DNA from: Trichoplax sp. H2 | Lineage: Eukaryota > Placozoa > Uniplacotomia > Trichoplacea | Direction: 5' to 3' | NCBI GenBank assembly: GCA_003344405.1 | Contig: NOWV01000087.1 | Coordinates: forward strand, 248,001 to 312,000 | Length of the DNA: 64,000 bases | Shown: in pieces, positions 28,501 through 51,560 of the stretch | Position numbering within the stretch: position 1 is the stretch's first letter | How the letters are laid out: each line of letters begins with the position of its first letter | The notes under the pieces: generated by a model | The model's database searches: none | Seen by the model: only the letters and a program-made list of their open reading frames with translations | What the model was told of the DNA's origin: nothing | Position numbers and translations under genes: made by a program

Positions 28501-29308
28501 CTGTATGCAGAGATTTCTCCATGATAAAATTGGGCTCATTGACGAAGGATTATGTCAATGACGTCAGCCTACAGCTTCACCGTGCATAGAGTACGTTTAC
28601 CATCCCTGTATTCAGGGGCTCCTCAAATTGGCCTCATTGACGAAGGATTATGTCAATGACGTCAGCCTATAGCTTCACCGTGCATAGAGTACGTTTACCA
28701 TCCCTGTATTCACGGGCTTCTCTATGACAAATTGGCCTTAATTTACTAAGGATTATTTCAACGACGTCAGCCTACAGCTTCACCGTGCATAGAGTACGTT
28801 TACCATCCCTGTATTCAGGGGCTTCTCTATGACAAATTGGCTCTAATTTACTAAGGATTATTTCAACGACGTCAGCCTACAGCTTCACCGTGCATAGAGT
28901 ACGTTTACCATCCCTGTATTCAGGGGCTTCTCAAATTGGCTTCATTGACGAAGGATTGTGTCAATGACGTCAGCCTACAGCTTCACCGTGCATAGAGTAC
29001 GTTTACCATCCCTGTATTCTGGGGCTTCTCAAATTGGCCTCTTTGACGAAGGATTGTGTCAATGACGTCAGCCTACAGCTTCACCGTGCATAGAGTACGT
29101 TTACCATCCCTGTATTCAGGGGCTTCTCTATGACAAATTGGCCCTAATTTACTAAGGATTATTTCAACACGTCAGCCCTGCACTTTCACGGTGCATAGAG
29201 TACGTTTACCATCCCTGTATTCAGGGGCTTCTCTATGACAAATTGGCCCTAATTTACTAAGGATTATTTCAACACGTCAGCCCTGCACTTTCACGGTGCA
29301 TAGAGTAC
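28501..29308 (+). repeat. Eight-copy minisatellite (98/105-bp units) with CRE-like sites
   Basis: Units start at 28501, 28606, 28704, 28809, 28914, 29012, 29110 and 29215, so their lengths are 105, 98, 105, 105, 98, 98, 105 and about 95. Each begins CTGTAT(T/G)CNG and ends near CATAGAGTACGTTTACCATC. Two sequence classes are visible. Copies 1, 2, 5 and 6 have an ATTGAC/GTCAAT inverted pair followed by a perfect TGACGTCA (first at 28559-28566); in copy 6 the left arm reads TTTGAC. Copies 3, 4, 7 and 8 have TTTACTAAGGATTATTTCAAC; 3 and 4 keep CGACGTCA, while 7 and 8 have lost the octamer. The array ends about 520 bp before the first tubulin ATG. TGACGTCA is the CREB/ATF consensus; an enhancer role is only inferred. 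Confidence 0.9.
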
Positions 29309-29593
29309 AGTATGTTTACGTGTCATGTTTAGAATGAGCAGTTACTTAACCCTTGTGTACTCTGTTGGCTATTCAAACACTGTACAGAACAGTACTGTAG
29401 AGTGGAGACAGAGCACTGTATTAAATTGCAAATGTTTTACTTTCATTCCGGTAGTGAAGCTGGTTTACTGTGCCGTTCACTACTTTACCACACAGTGTAC
29501 ATCCAACTGTTTTAGGCTGCTTATGATCCGTTGTTAAGTTGAGCGCAAATTTGAATTTCAAATCCTTAGCGACAACTGCAAAACAAAAAACCG

Positions 29594-29681
29594 ATTGGCC
29601 GTTGCCAAGCATTCCCGTCTAGTTACTTTGTTTACATCAACGTTGATTGGTTGTCTCTTATCAACCGATTGTTATATATAA
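29594..29681 (+). promoter_or_regulatory. Core promoter of alpha-tubulin gene 1 (inverted CCAAT boxes and TATA box)
   Basis: TATATATAA lies at 29673-29681, about 145 nt before the ATG at 29826. Two ATTGG (inverted CCAAT) elements lie upstream at 29594-29598 and 29646-29650. Their spacing and order suit a strong housekeeping promoter; the transcription start would be near 29705. Confidence 0.6.
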
Positions 29682-29825
29682 GCACGTCGCCCGACATCGC
29701 CTCAGATTTTCTCTGTCTTCAGTGGATTAACCGTTACTTTGTCCTCTGATAGGCGATTTTCACCACTATCAACTCCTTTTTTTTTCCACTTTGATCGGTC
29801 TTAAAACTCTCTCAAATACTACAAA

Positions 29826-31498
<1,673 letters not shown>

Positions 31499-33771
31499 AT
31501 TATTTCACCCCGAAAATTTAGCAATTTCTCAATGGCCGTTTTATTGCATAGTAGAATTGCATATATCGAAATCTTTGTTAGAAGTTAGACGCAGTATTGA
31601 TCAGATGTATTATATCTGTATATAGGCGTACGTTGTTATTAATCTAATCTGTCATTGTTAGTGCACCTTGCATAAGCTGACAGTCCTTGTAATTTACTGA
31701 CTTGTGTGCAATATCGGCCAAACAAATCAATAAAAAAATCTTCATTTAATACAATATCCTGACTCGGAATTCATTGCTTAAAGTAGCACTTGCCTAATGG
31801 TACAGTAGTATACTGAAATAATTTGTTACTATAGTGTACAGCATACAATGAATTCATGCGGCAGTAGTAGTAGTAGAATTACTCACCCCATTTACAACTC
31901 TAGATCAGTAACAAGGGTGATTGGTAATATTAATAATTAAAAGACGGGATCTCGAATATTAAAGCATTTCTTCAGGAGCTGCAAACTTCTCAAAATACTT
32001 ATGATTATCTTAGAGAAAGTCTTCGAGTAAGCACAACAATTTAATATGTTGATGAGTTTATTCATCTACGTTTGCTTGATTGTATCAGGTTACTAGCTAC
32101 GATTTTATAATTGTATATAAAATTTAATTTAATTTAATTTACAATTAGTTTACGAGAAGATATTAATTTAATTGACAGTCAGCTAGTAGTAGGGTGTGCA
32201 GTGTACACTAGCCCTGCCACCTTACATAAAGTTCTTAGAATACTTAGCTGAAACTTTAGTATCTTGAGAACGTTATGTAAGGTGGCGGGGGCTAGTATAC
32301 GCGTTATTGTAAAACAGGTATTAATACGTACGCGTATATCCCGTACTATAATTATAATCAATGCATTACTGCAAAAGAAATTCCCTTAACTCATAATGCC
32401 TTTGCAGTACCTAATCAATGCAGCGTAAAGTCAAGAAGAGCATCCGAAGCTTGTTTACTACTTCCAGAGTTCCAGTAGTTGTAGGAATAATCATATCATA
32501 CAGACAATATTAGTTATGTATCGACTCTAATGCCTGTGTTATAAAACTGGCCAGGTAGGAGTGTAGGACTACCGAATTTTCAGAAATCCGATCAAGTTAG
32601 ATTCTTCGGGATCTCTGTCTATTTATCATTGTGTTGCATCGTAAGAAAGACTCCTTACTACAATGAAGTTGATAGGTAGGCATGATTTGAACATACTCAT
32701 ATGTCAAATTACGTACTAACTGTAAATAAAAATATAGGCACAAGTCATTTCAATACTACCATGTACTGTACTTAAATAGTAAAATATAAGACAACAATTT
32801 ATTTTTCTTTGAAATCGTATCCCATGGCATATGCTTATAGTCAGTATCAATATATTCAAATAGTGACATCGCTATTAGCTATATGCGGTAAGATTATACT
32901 CGTACATACAGTACTGTATCTTTACATAAACGTAAGATAGTACCGATTACATCAGGTCTTATTCTAGCCATTCTCGATAGTATACATGAATATACACACA
33001 TGTAATGTGGCATATCTATGAGGAGTACTGATATGGCTTACAAAAGTATCAAGCGTAAACGTAAATCGTTGGATATTTTTCCGTTTACATAGCTGTTAAC
33101 AGTTTTATATTTACATTAGAGGCAGAACTTCTTTCATATACTTTACTAATGGTAATAAACTATCATGGCAAGTTTTAATATCGGCATTCAATATTTTATT
33201 GAGTGCAGTACACTGATATGCAATCTATAATAGGTCAAAAATTTTACTGTCGATGCGTGTGGAAAAGTCTGTGTTAGTTTCAACCGTTAAAATATTGTAG
33301 GGTATAACACATAACTACTATAATTAGCTGAAATCATTACAAATATTTAAAAATTACAAGCCTTTATCGTCTACACGTCTTTGTAGTAATAGTGATTATT
33401 TATAATTTATAGATACTGCGGAGTAGGTCCAGAATTTTATTATCGATGCATGAGGAAAGGTCTGTGTATAGTTTTATCTAAGAGAATATTTAAAGATTAC
33501 AAGCCTTTATTGTCTACGCAGTAAGAGGTCTTGATCATAATATAGTAAACGCAATTATGTTATTATCAAAAATTTCAATCTCTTATGACTTTAAACCACC
33601 TGCTTGCTTTTCTAAATACATTATATCACAGCAGCTTCTGCTTATGTACTTATACAACTTTATTTGACGATTTATTAGTATTTCGTGTCCTTAGCAACTG
33701 CTTCACGACTAAAATCTCCTCAATTTAGAAATTTTTTTCGTTGCTGATCTATCCTTAAATCACAAATCGTA
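31499..33771. other. Spacer between tubulin genes 1 and 2
   Basis: Contains the 3' UTR of gene 1, then AT-rich sequence with no gene seen. Its one striking structure is the foldback element at 32203-32300, listed separately. Two similar blocks near 33355-33445 and 33455-33540 share words such as CAAGCCTTTAT and look like a weak local duplication. Confidence 0.5.
32203..32300. repeat. Foldback element: imperfect 42-bp inverted repeat, 13-nt loop
   Basis: The left arm 32203-32244 (starting GTACACTAGCCC) is the imperfect reverse complement of the right arm 32258-32300 (ending GGGGGCTAGTATAC). About 36 of 42 positions pair, and CCACCTTACATAA is an unbroken core. The loop is 32245-32257. It could be a small MITE-like transposon remnant or a hairpin RNA locus; the window does not decide between them. 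No clear target-site duplication was seen. Confidence 0.75.
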
Positions 33772-35787
<2,016 letters not shown>

Positions 35788-38470
35788 CTGTTATCATCCT
35801 AAATAATTCGACTTAAAGATACCACTTGGGTAGCATGTAAAATCCTAGCAGTATCGCCTTCATAATGTAATGTTTTACATGTCGGAATACGATATCCTTA
35901 AAGTATACCTATATCGATATAATACTAGTATACTGTTTTAATAATGACAATGAATAATTTTTTAATACGTTACTCTTCATTGAAGCATTATGGCATACTA
36001 TCGGTCATCTTCAAATACAGTAATTCTATGTAAGATTAAAACACTCTACGGTTTAGAAATCATAATTCAACTTGGTTAAATTTATCGTGATTTGACTCTA
36101 AAGACACTTGAAAATTCCAGTCTTGTAAGTTAAGTATTAATAAATTTGGTATTTATATTAATTCTATATTTACCAATTTATATTAAGCAAAGAATCTGCA
36201 CGTGCAATTTGTAATTATAAATCACAATCTTTTATTAATCCATATCAAATAAAGATTTTACTGATGTATTATTCCGTAAAAATTAAAATGTAGGCTATCT
36301 GACTTTACTGCTACCCATTCATTATTACGATCTTAATTATTTAAACCCTAAATGAGCTGCGTAATATATTAATTATATTTATCGTGGCTTCATACCCGTA
36401 TGCTACAGATGACTAGTGCCATATGTCACTACCACTGTAGCTGCTCCAGGTACTAAGCTAAATATTTCTGATAGCTTCTTCGTGTTGGATTTAAGTTAGC
36501 GAGCAACTCTAACCTGAAAATACAATACACTTTATCAAACTTTGTTCAAGGTGTAACAAATAACGTAACGTATTCTTCATCTGGAGGCGTTGAAACATGT
36601 TTCTCATTTATATTCATAGCATTATTATTATCGAGCACTTTTTAATTACTATATTGGAACCTCGAAGTTTCTTCATCGCCTCAATCTAAGATATTTAAGT
36701 TGTATCGTGTATATATTTTAAGAGTGTCATTGATGCAAGGAGGCATTCAGTCAGAATGATGTAGTTTAGATGGAAAATTGTATAATCAGATTGCTTTATT
36801 AAGCTCATTTAAATTACTGGAAATTGCCCCTGTATCTAAGTAATAGATTACGTTTTAAAAATGCTTATTGCAATTGAACTAAGACATTTAACTCTCAGGA
36901 TAAATAAATTTAGAATTTTAACTATTCCGTTATATCTAACAACATCATTATATTGAGATCTATATTAACGATTTCGATATTATCTATGAATCTATGATAG
37001 CACTAATTGAGCTGATTTTCTTGAATTATATAAATTAATGACGATTATATAACGATATCGTATAACACTGGACTTCTAAACCATTTTTAATAACTTACTA
37101 AAAGACCAAAGAATTCCACTAAGAAATAATCTACAACTACTATATATGTATACGATCGCATACTGTACTATACTGTACGCAGATTTGAGAGAAAATTTCT
37201 ATCGAATATTCGATAAATTAAATGTTTGATATCGTAATTATAAATTCGTAATGTGAAATTAGTACTTGTATAGAAAAAGACTATCTGTTTTATGTTTTCG
37301 GCTGTCATGACTCCGTATTGTTGTAGTTACCAACTTTTCTTAAATGAATAGCTCTCTATAGTATACATTAGGTGGTACAAATTAATACTGTACAATACAG
37401 CATAACTAGGCAGAGTAGAACATTACTACGCTATACTATACGCTAAAATATGGCCTCATTTATATTATAAATATAATATAATTTTTAGATAGCAGTGTTA
37501 GTAGATTAGTATGAGCACACAACAAATTATTAACTTTATCGAAGATAAAAACCGATTTATTTCACGCTTTAAGTAAAGCGATTCTAATGTGGTAGCTATT
37601 TTCTTCATGTAAATACAAGAAAAATAAATATACTGAGAAAATAGATATTTATAAACAGTATATTTGAAAACTCAGAATATTGGCGTATGCTGTATATCGC
37701 AAGAGATAAATCTCTTACTTTCATTCCTCTAGCTTCGCTCTCTGTTGATAATATAGTTGATTTAGCTAAAGTACTGTACGTAAAATAAACATTTAAGCGA
37801 TAAATACTGAAAACGCAGTTGTCAACAGTATCCTCTTGCAATATTAGTATAGTATAGCATTAAAAAAATGTAGTTGATGCTACTTACTCTATTATATGCT
37901 TAACGCATGTTAGTGACTAATGGAAGGATACTATCGGCTGATTAGATTCTAACGACGTCTAAGATTCATAACACCGTATACATCAAGTTACCTAGCGATC
38001 GCATTTAGCGTATTTTAATTCTCCAATATGCATCTGTTTTATGAAGCTATTTTAAAGTATTTTATACTTTAGAATGTACTTAAAATAATTTATACGATGT
38101 GCATATAATTGAGAGAGCATGTACGGTATAGAAGATACAGAATATAGATGAAATGGGAATCATACATAAATACAGCACATGAATACTATGTTACAAAGAT
38201 CGCCTAAGCGACTTTCATTCAGTTTATCGAAATATTCATTAGTTATCTGTTCAAAACTATCTTGAAGAATACAATGCCAGATTGCCTATAATAACAGCCA
38301 TATCAATCAAATTGCACATATCATTGGCAACAAGTCAAAAAGTAAATAATTTCGTATATTTTGTGAAATCAATTATAGATATTATGCATCTGTACATGCG
38401 TATTATGTAATATGATTCAATATAATAAGGAAACCGTTGACATCAGCAGAAACTATGTACTATATAAGAC

Positions 38471-38752
38471 CACTATTACAGGGGCGTGGCGAGCCCTCCA
38501 AAATGGTTGAAATATGTTCAGCTATACACTAGTATTGCCATAAATAATGTCCTTAAATTTTGGCTCAAGTTCCACGCAGACAAGTCAGTACAACCTTGAG
38601 CAATTGGCTCTCGATATTTTAATTACTTTTTATCGCAGTATTGAATAATTACATTTCTTTAAAGTTTCTAATACAAATTATCATTCGCTGTTACTTGTAC
38701 GGTCGCTCTAACCATTTTACAAGTCACTTCGTAATACCGGTCTAAAATTGTA
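38471..38752 (+). repeat. Dispersed repeat, copy 2
   Basis: Aligns with 668-912, plus a short block at 1049-1083, almost 38 kb away. It is absent at the equivalent place in the spacer between genes 3 and 4 as far as I can see, which suggests insertion after duplication or loss from the other copy. Class unknown. Confidence 0.6.
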
Positions 38753-39633
38753 CATGAACTAGAAAGTTTCAGATGGACAGACCTTTCGTACCGAATAAGG
38801 TCGAAAACGTCGAAAAATAGTGACTTATAGTACGGAACTTGTGTCTGTTTCCTTATTTAATACTTTAATTCAAAAAAAGAAAAATGATTTATGGCTTTAT
38901 ACAACTGCTTTCAAGTAGAACTTAGTCAATTAGAATAGAACTTAATGAAATATAACTAATTTTAGGAAATAACTAAGCCAATTATTGTACTGGCTCTGCT
39001 ACTGAGACTAAAACGAATTGTTTGGAGCAGTTTTAAGACGACATGATGCTAAATGCATGATCGTCCGAGGACCCGTCCAGTCCAGGCAATCCATACTCCA
39101 TGGTTACGACATATATAACAAACTTTAGATCCTTACACAGACTTTATGCTAGTAACGTCGTAATTAAAAAAAGCCGATAGATGTCATATGATTCGAATTA
39201 ATTAAAATGAATACTGTAATGTACGATACATAAAGCTATAGAAGGAATGCAGCGACGAAGAATTGAAAAGTCTAAATGAGTACATAGCAACACTACACGG
39301 ATGAATCATCACAAAAGGTGAACAATATAGCAGTGTAGACCTAATCGTAACAATGATGCTTTGATGCGACAAACACTAGCCATGTTATTTAATTAACGTC
39401 CTGACTTCACTTTTATTATATTGAAAATTTTTGGGTAGTTACCATTATATCAGTATGAGTACTCAAAGAAGCGAAGAACAATTAAATTGGTCAGCTGCCA
39501 TGACAACCCCATATAGATTTAAGCATCAACCACTAGGAAAGCCTTCTTCTAATGATCTATGGTTTAGGTCACGGTGGTTGCTATGATACGGTTTGATATG
39601 ATAGGATCCTCGTCGCAAAACGCCTGTAAAAAA

Positions 39634-39642
39634 TATAAAAAG
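39634..39642 (+). promoter_or_regulatory. TATA box of tubulin gene 3
   Basis: TATAAAAAG, about 120 nt upstream of the ATG at 39761. The flanking 5' UTR block (CAGCCGTCGCTCTGCTGTT) is shared with gene 4 at about 43989-44007, showing that the two promoters derive from one ancestor. Confidence 0.55.
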
Positions 39643-39760
39643 AACAGTTTGAAACTACAACTAAACATATCGTTACTTTAGCAATCAGCCGTCGCTCTGC
39701 TGTTTACGAATTTTTTAACGTGATTTTCTCCTCTTGATTTTTATTCAACCATCATCTAAA

Positions 39761-41147
<1,387 letters not shown>

Positions 41148-44065
41148 TACGATCCATTCTATCTGTTATTGATCGAATAAAGACTTACTGTTGTGTTATG
41201 TCCTAAAAATTATAGAGTGCAACATATACTCGTAACTTTATTGCCTACGTATGAATGCTATCTTAAATATTTAAATATTAAAAATAAGCTACGTGTTTAA
41301 TTAATTGTATCCATCATGGCTTCATAGACTACTTACGAATAGTATTGAGACACGCCAAGTTATCCAGAATATTTACGTATAATTCTATTGCGCTTAGATA
41401 TGAGTTAGCGAGAAACTCTGACCAGAAAATGATATACACTCTATCGGACTTTATGTAAAATACCACCAACAATTAGTAGTCTAATAGTATATAGTGTACG
41501 TCTTAAGTCATATTAAATAGGTACAGTACTATTGAAATAGGTTAGGTACCGTCAGTTCTGCTGTTTTATCTTAACCTATATAGACATTATGCGCTCTTCA
41601 TCTGAAGATGTTAAATCATCTATCTCTTTTAAACTCGTATTCATCGCTTTATTATACGGACTTGAAGTGCACGGGTTCATTTAAGATCTACAGTTCTATG
41701 CTTCATACCATCATTGTATTCTCTAACACGTAAATACTGTAATTAGTGGAAATTATTGTAGGACCGCGTACCATAGGCACCATATCGGTACCTTAAAATT
41801 CCTTCATAGTCTCAATTTAAGATATTTAGTTTATGTCATACATGTATTTTTAGGAGTATCGTTGATTTAGAAAGACGTTCGATTAGTATGTAGTTTTGCC
41901 AAAAAATTGTATTATTGGATTACTCTATTACACCTTTTATTTAATTTGCTACGCCTTTGAAATATATTTGTTTACGACTGAACCAAGATATTCAATTCTT
42001 GGAATAAATATATGTAGAGTTGTAATTATTCCACCTTATCTAATAACATTCTTATATTGAGATCAGCATTAACGATTTCGATATTATCTATAAATTTATG
42101 ATAGTACTAATTGAACTGATTTATCATATGAAATAATAACGACTATGTAACAATATCGTATAATACAGGACTTCTAAACAATTTTTAATAACTTACTAAA
42201 AGACTAAAGAATTCCACTTATACATAATCTACTCGTATAATTAAAGTAATAGAAAAGTCGTATCATCGATAATGGAATTGAAATTTAATAGAATAATATT
42301 GTATTTCTTATTTATAATAATAGTGGTACCGTAGTGACTAATAAAACGATACCATCGACTAATCAGATTAGATTGTAACAATATCTAAGATTCATAACAA
42401 CGTATGTATCAAGTGACCTGCGATCGCATTTATTTTAGCGTATTTTAATTTTCCAATACAATGATTGTATAAACTTAACAACTATGTGTCAGCTTTATAA
42501 AGCTATTTCACAGTATTTTATTCTTTAGAATGTGTTTAAAGCGAATTTGAACGGCGACCTGTAATAAAGTACTATTTCTATCCCTACTGTGGAATAGCCC
42601 CGTAATGAATCGTCTTTTAATATCAGCAGATAAAAACAATTTATTACCTAAATTATTGTTGAATATTACAGTCGTAAACTTACTGTAGACCAGGTAAGCT
42701 ACAGTATATATAGCTAAGTCATAGACTGAACTCCCTACATTGTCACTTAAGGCTACAGCTATCGTCTCTAAAATTACCTACTAACAGCACTGTTCTATCT
42801 TTACGCCTAAGTATAATATCCTTGACATCGCTAGGCCGTTCGGTCTAGCGCGGCTATCTTATTTATTTATAACTGTCACAGAGCGATGTCTGTGATACTG
42901 TATTGATTTTGTTTACCATTAGTTGCTAATGATTTAGCCTAATAAAATTATTTTACTATTTTTACTAGAACTGCTTTATACTTACGTGGTTGTATCTTAC
43001 AGTAGATCTCCATCAGAAAAAGGGAAGTATAACTATTCTCGTAGAGTAGTATCGCTCACAAAGTTACAAAAGAAATTGTGATAATAACGTAATTATCAAG
43101 ATTTCGCCATAAAACCTACTTTCCAACATGTGCGTATAATGGAGGGGGCATGTAAGGCATAGAGGATATACCGTAGGATGATTTATATGAAATAGGAGTT
43201 ACATCTATAAATACTTGAATACTGTATTACAAAGATTACCTACGCAACACTTGATGCAGTTTATCGATATCTTTAATGTAATAGCAGACGTATCAATCAA
43301 ATTGCATGTATCCACATATCGTTAGTTACAACTTACAAGTCACAAAGTAAAAATCTTATGTGTCTTGTGAAATCGATCTTGGATATAGTGTGTATGCGTA
43401 TGTTATTCGTTCCGTCTAGCTCACGAAATCGTAGGATGTAATAAGTTACGCGTATGACAGAATTTAGATCTATACAACGTTAGAGTTTATGCTGATAACG
43501 TCATAAATTAAATAACCGATAGATATCATATGATTCCTCTCAATGAGAATGAACAATGTGCACAAAGGTATAGAAGCAATAGTAAGGACGAAGCGATGAA
43601 GAATTGAAATGTCTAAGCAAGTTCATAGCAATATATTCACACGGGTAAATTAAGTGGGTAATCATCACAAATCATGAACAATATAGCAATGTAGAACTGA
43701 ACGTAACAATGATACTTTGACACCACGAATGCTATCTATCGCATTCAATTAACGTCCTGAATTAACTTCACTTCAATCGCATTGAAAATTTTGGGTAGTT
43801 ACCGCTATTTTAGTATGAGTACTCAAAGAAGCGAAGTACAATTAAATTGGTTAGTTACCATGACTCCCCCATATAGGTCTGCTGATTGATTAAAGAATTT
43901 ATGACCCCTTACTGAGACACCTAGTAAGATATTTCTTGATAAAAGTACGATTAAAACGACAACGAAACATTTCGATACGCTAGCAACCAGCCGTCGCTCT
44001 GCTGTTAAGTTCTTTATTGGCCTAATTTTCTTTTCTTGATCTTCATTAATCAATCATCATCTAAA
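41148..44065. other. Spacer between tubulin genes 3 and 4
   Basis: Diverged duplicate of the gene 2/3 spacer; no gene seen. The last 300 bp hold the gene 4 promoter region, which is similar to that of gene 3. Confidence 0.6.
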
Positions 44066-45885
<1,820 letters not shown>

Positions 45886-48786
45886 CTGTTATCATCTTCT
45901 TAAATAATTCGACTTAAAAGATATAATTTGGGGTAGTACATAAAGTCTGAACAGTGTCGCCTTCATAATGTAATGTCTTACATGTCGGAATAAGATATCC
46001 TTAAAGTATACCTATATCGATATAATACTCGTATACTACTCTTCATGCGAATTAATATTATTAAAGCCTTTGGTATACTATCGGTCACCTTCAATATACG
46101 GTAATTCTTCGTAAAATTAAAACGCTCTAGGATTTAGAAATCATAGTCTGGATTGGCTAAGCTCATCGTGATTTGATTCTTAAGACTCTTGAGAATTCTA
46201 GTTTTACAACTTAAATATTAGTAATTTCGTTGTTTTATTTATTCTGTATTTATCAATTTCTACTTAAAAAGTAAAATATTCGCATATGCACTATACGATA
46301 TAAATCACTAAATACGTATACCATCTGACTTGTTTATTATCTATTTTGTTAATATAATCCATTCTATCTTTCATTAATCCATATCAAATAAAATTTTCGC
46401 TGATACACGTACTCTAAAAGTCTAATTACATGTTAAATCTGTGAGTGCCTCGATAGAAACTAGAGCTAAGCCTGGTTAAGGACAGAATTACAAACATCAT
46501 TACACGTTCAGGTATTCACATACGCTTGTATAACATCACAAACAAGGCGTAAAAGTATTAACTCCACTCTATGTAATATTTTCTTTCAGTAGTTATATCC
46601 GAGCACCAAGCTGTACTAATTTATCATATAAAGTAGCGACAAAGTGGAACAAACTTATAATGCGTAACAACTATAGTAATGTAACTCTCTAGCTTATAGG
46701 ATATTCAAGTTTCGTATCTGATATCACGAGCTTCTCAGCGGCTTTTAGGATAATATAACTGAGAGGTCCTTCCTAATCTACCAGATCTTATACGCATACG
46801 CATACTACAACATGAGCTACAGAATCCTACGTAGAATTTGTAGTTTATAGCTTTAAGGAAATTTTGAATATAAAGAAAAGTAACATAAAATACTGGGCAG
46901 ATTAGCCACTCGATGTTGTAATCATATACTGTATGTTTCTTTCATGGTTGGCATAATTCTGTATCTACAGTGAATATATACTGTCAGTATTACTGTTTGT
47001 GCGGCATCGTCGTCTCGACCTTAGATGTACGCGTAAAAGTAAAAAGCTCTTTCTATTACCTGTATAGTCTCTTCTACTAGTTCCACTCTCACTTTAGGTA
47101 CAATAATTTTTGAAGGCCATACAATCAATAGTATAATCGAATTAATCATTTTATGCAGCATACTGCAAATAGTACGGGCCAATACGTGTATTGGCCGGAT
47201 ATTGGGTTTCGGATGTAATTTCATCAATTTCATCAATATCAATAATTCCAATCTGATATTGCCTACTATACAGTACAGTACCGTATGGTAATTATGTAAT
47301 CAGTCAGGCTAAAGATCTTGCGATCCAAAGGCTTTAAGAGTACGTCAACGTAAATTAGTGAGAAAGATTTATGTTACATCATAAACGCACGCTGAAATAA
47401 TTATTTTCACATAAGATTACTGGAATTCCTGCCTACTCACAGCAGTATACTGTACGGTACAGTGTCCACGTATATTGGATATACAGTAAAGTATAATTAC
47501 AATCAACTAGTACTGTATACTATACTGTACATCATAGGAGATTTTTCGTATTTATAGTTCCATGAGGATATAAGAGTAGATCTCGAAAATCAAGACGGTT
47601 CACAAGAAGGTGAAGTAACTTCTAGCTGACTAATGGTTATTGATTTGCCTCACGCTCAAGATTGCATCAATATTAGTACTGTACGTCTCTTTATTCCTTG
47701 CTGTTCTGTAACTCCTGTAGCGATAGAGACTGTATCAAGTATACGAGTATTGTAGCACTGTGCCATAAAGTACGTATGCACCATGAACCTGCGTTCAGAT
47801 AATTTTCTCAAAGATTTTTCGGACGATTTTCAGAACGAAGAGAGACGTTAGCTCGATGTCCTGATCCCCCCTGAAACAAAAGATAACTCGGGCAAATCGT
47901 GAGGATCAGGCCAATGAACAAACGTTGCCTCTCATCTGGAAACACTGGGCAGATTTTTCTCTTCGTAACTGCGAGTATTGTACTATCAATGTGTGAGTGT
48001 CAATACGGTGCTTGTGCTTATAACAGCTGCAATTCTGTGCGCTAACAGATCAAGATTATTGCTACAGTAAAATGGGTCGTTGAACCGAACCTCTGACACC
48101 CTTACGTTGAACTATAAATGGGATGAATTGTAATATACTGTACATTTGATTATTCCAAGGAGGGGAGTCGATAATGGTTACTGCCTGCCTGCCTTGAAGA
48201 CATATGTGCAATTCTGGCCACTGCGTTGTTGCTATTTTGTCAACACGATGAGTCGATGACAGTATGGTCTTACAATAAAGAAAACAATACCACAGTGGGC
48301 GCTGAACACTGGACATTCCTTAATGAAAGGAACCATACTGTACTGTACTCGTCCTATACAATACATTGTACGGTACTGTACACTGTACAGTATGTACAAT
48401 CGTGGGTAAAAAGTTAGAGTACAGTACAGTACTGTAAGCCAACTACAGTACATACTGTACAGTACTGTACACACTGTGAGTACAGTACACTACAGTATAC
48501 TGTACAGTACAGTACAGTACTGTAGTATTGTACTGTACCGTACCATATGTACACTGTACAGTACCGCCGGAACGCCTATACGGTAATGGTTCAGTACCGT
48601 ATTTCTATCGGTGAGGTGATTAGTGGTTACATCGGTCAAATCACAGTCATTTAGCTTCGCGTTGGCCCGTCGCTCGCCGATACCTGTAGCGGGAAAATCT
48701 AGGACTCATTTTTGGATTTTCTTCACTTTCCTAATTGATTTCATTAATCTAATTAGTGACAATCTTGCTACCATAAACACTTCAAA
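45886..48786. other. Spacer between tubulin genes 4 and 5
   Basis: The 3' flank of gene 4, then AT-rich sequence without a recognised gene. It ends in a dense palindromic GTAC-word patch (48335-48565, listed separately) and then the gene 5 promoter region, where I see no convincing TATA box. Confidence 0.5.
48335..48565. repeat. Dense palindromic GTAC-word repeat
   Basis: Built mostly from overlapping ACTGTACAGTAC-type words, many of them self-complementary, so either strand could fold into hairpins. Similar smaller patches occur at 22820-22885, 27735-27800, 47445-47535 and 54560-54660. It lies 220-450 bp upstream of the gene 5 ATG. Confidence 0.8.

Positions 48787-51560
<2,774 letters not shown>

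Larger units (their letters stand above)
35788..39760. other. Spacer between tubulin genes 2 and 3, duplicated downstream
   Basis: No gene seen. Much of this spacer reappears, diverged, between genes 3 and 4: 37940-38010 matches 42357-42437, and 39391-39525 matches 43748-43875. It also holds the second copy of the dispersed repeat (38471-38700). The start of the 3' flank, 35784-35925, matches the flank of gene 4 at 45882-46030. Confidence 0.6.

Noticed and set aside
28501-29308. Regular repeats resembling a CRISPR array
   Set aside because: Units are tandem without unique spacers and the host is an intron-rich animal genome.
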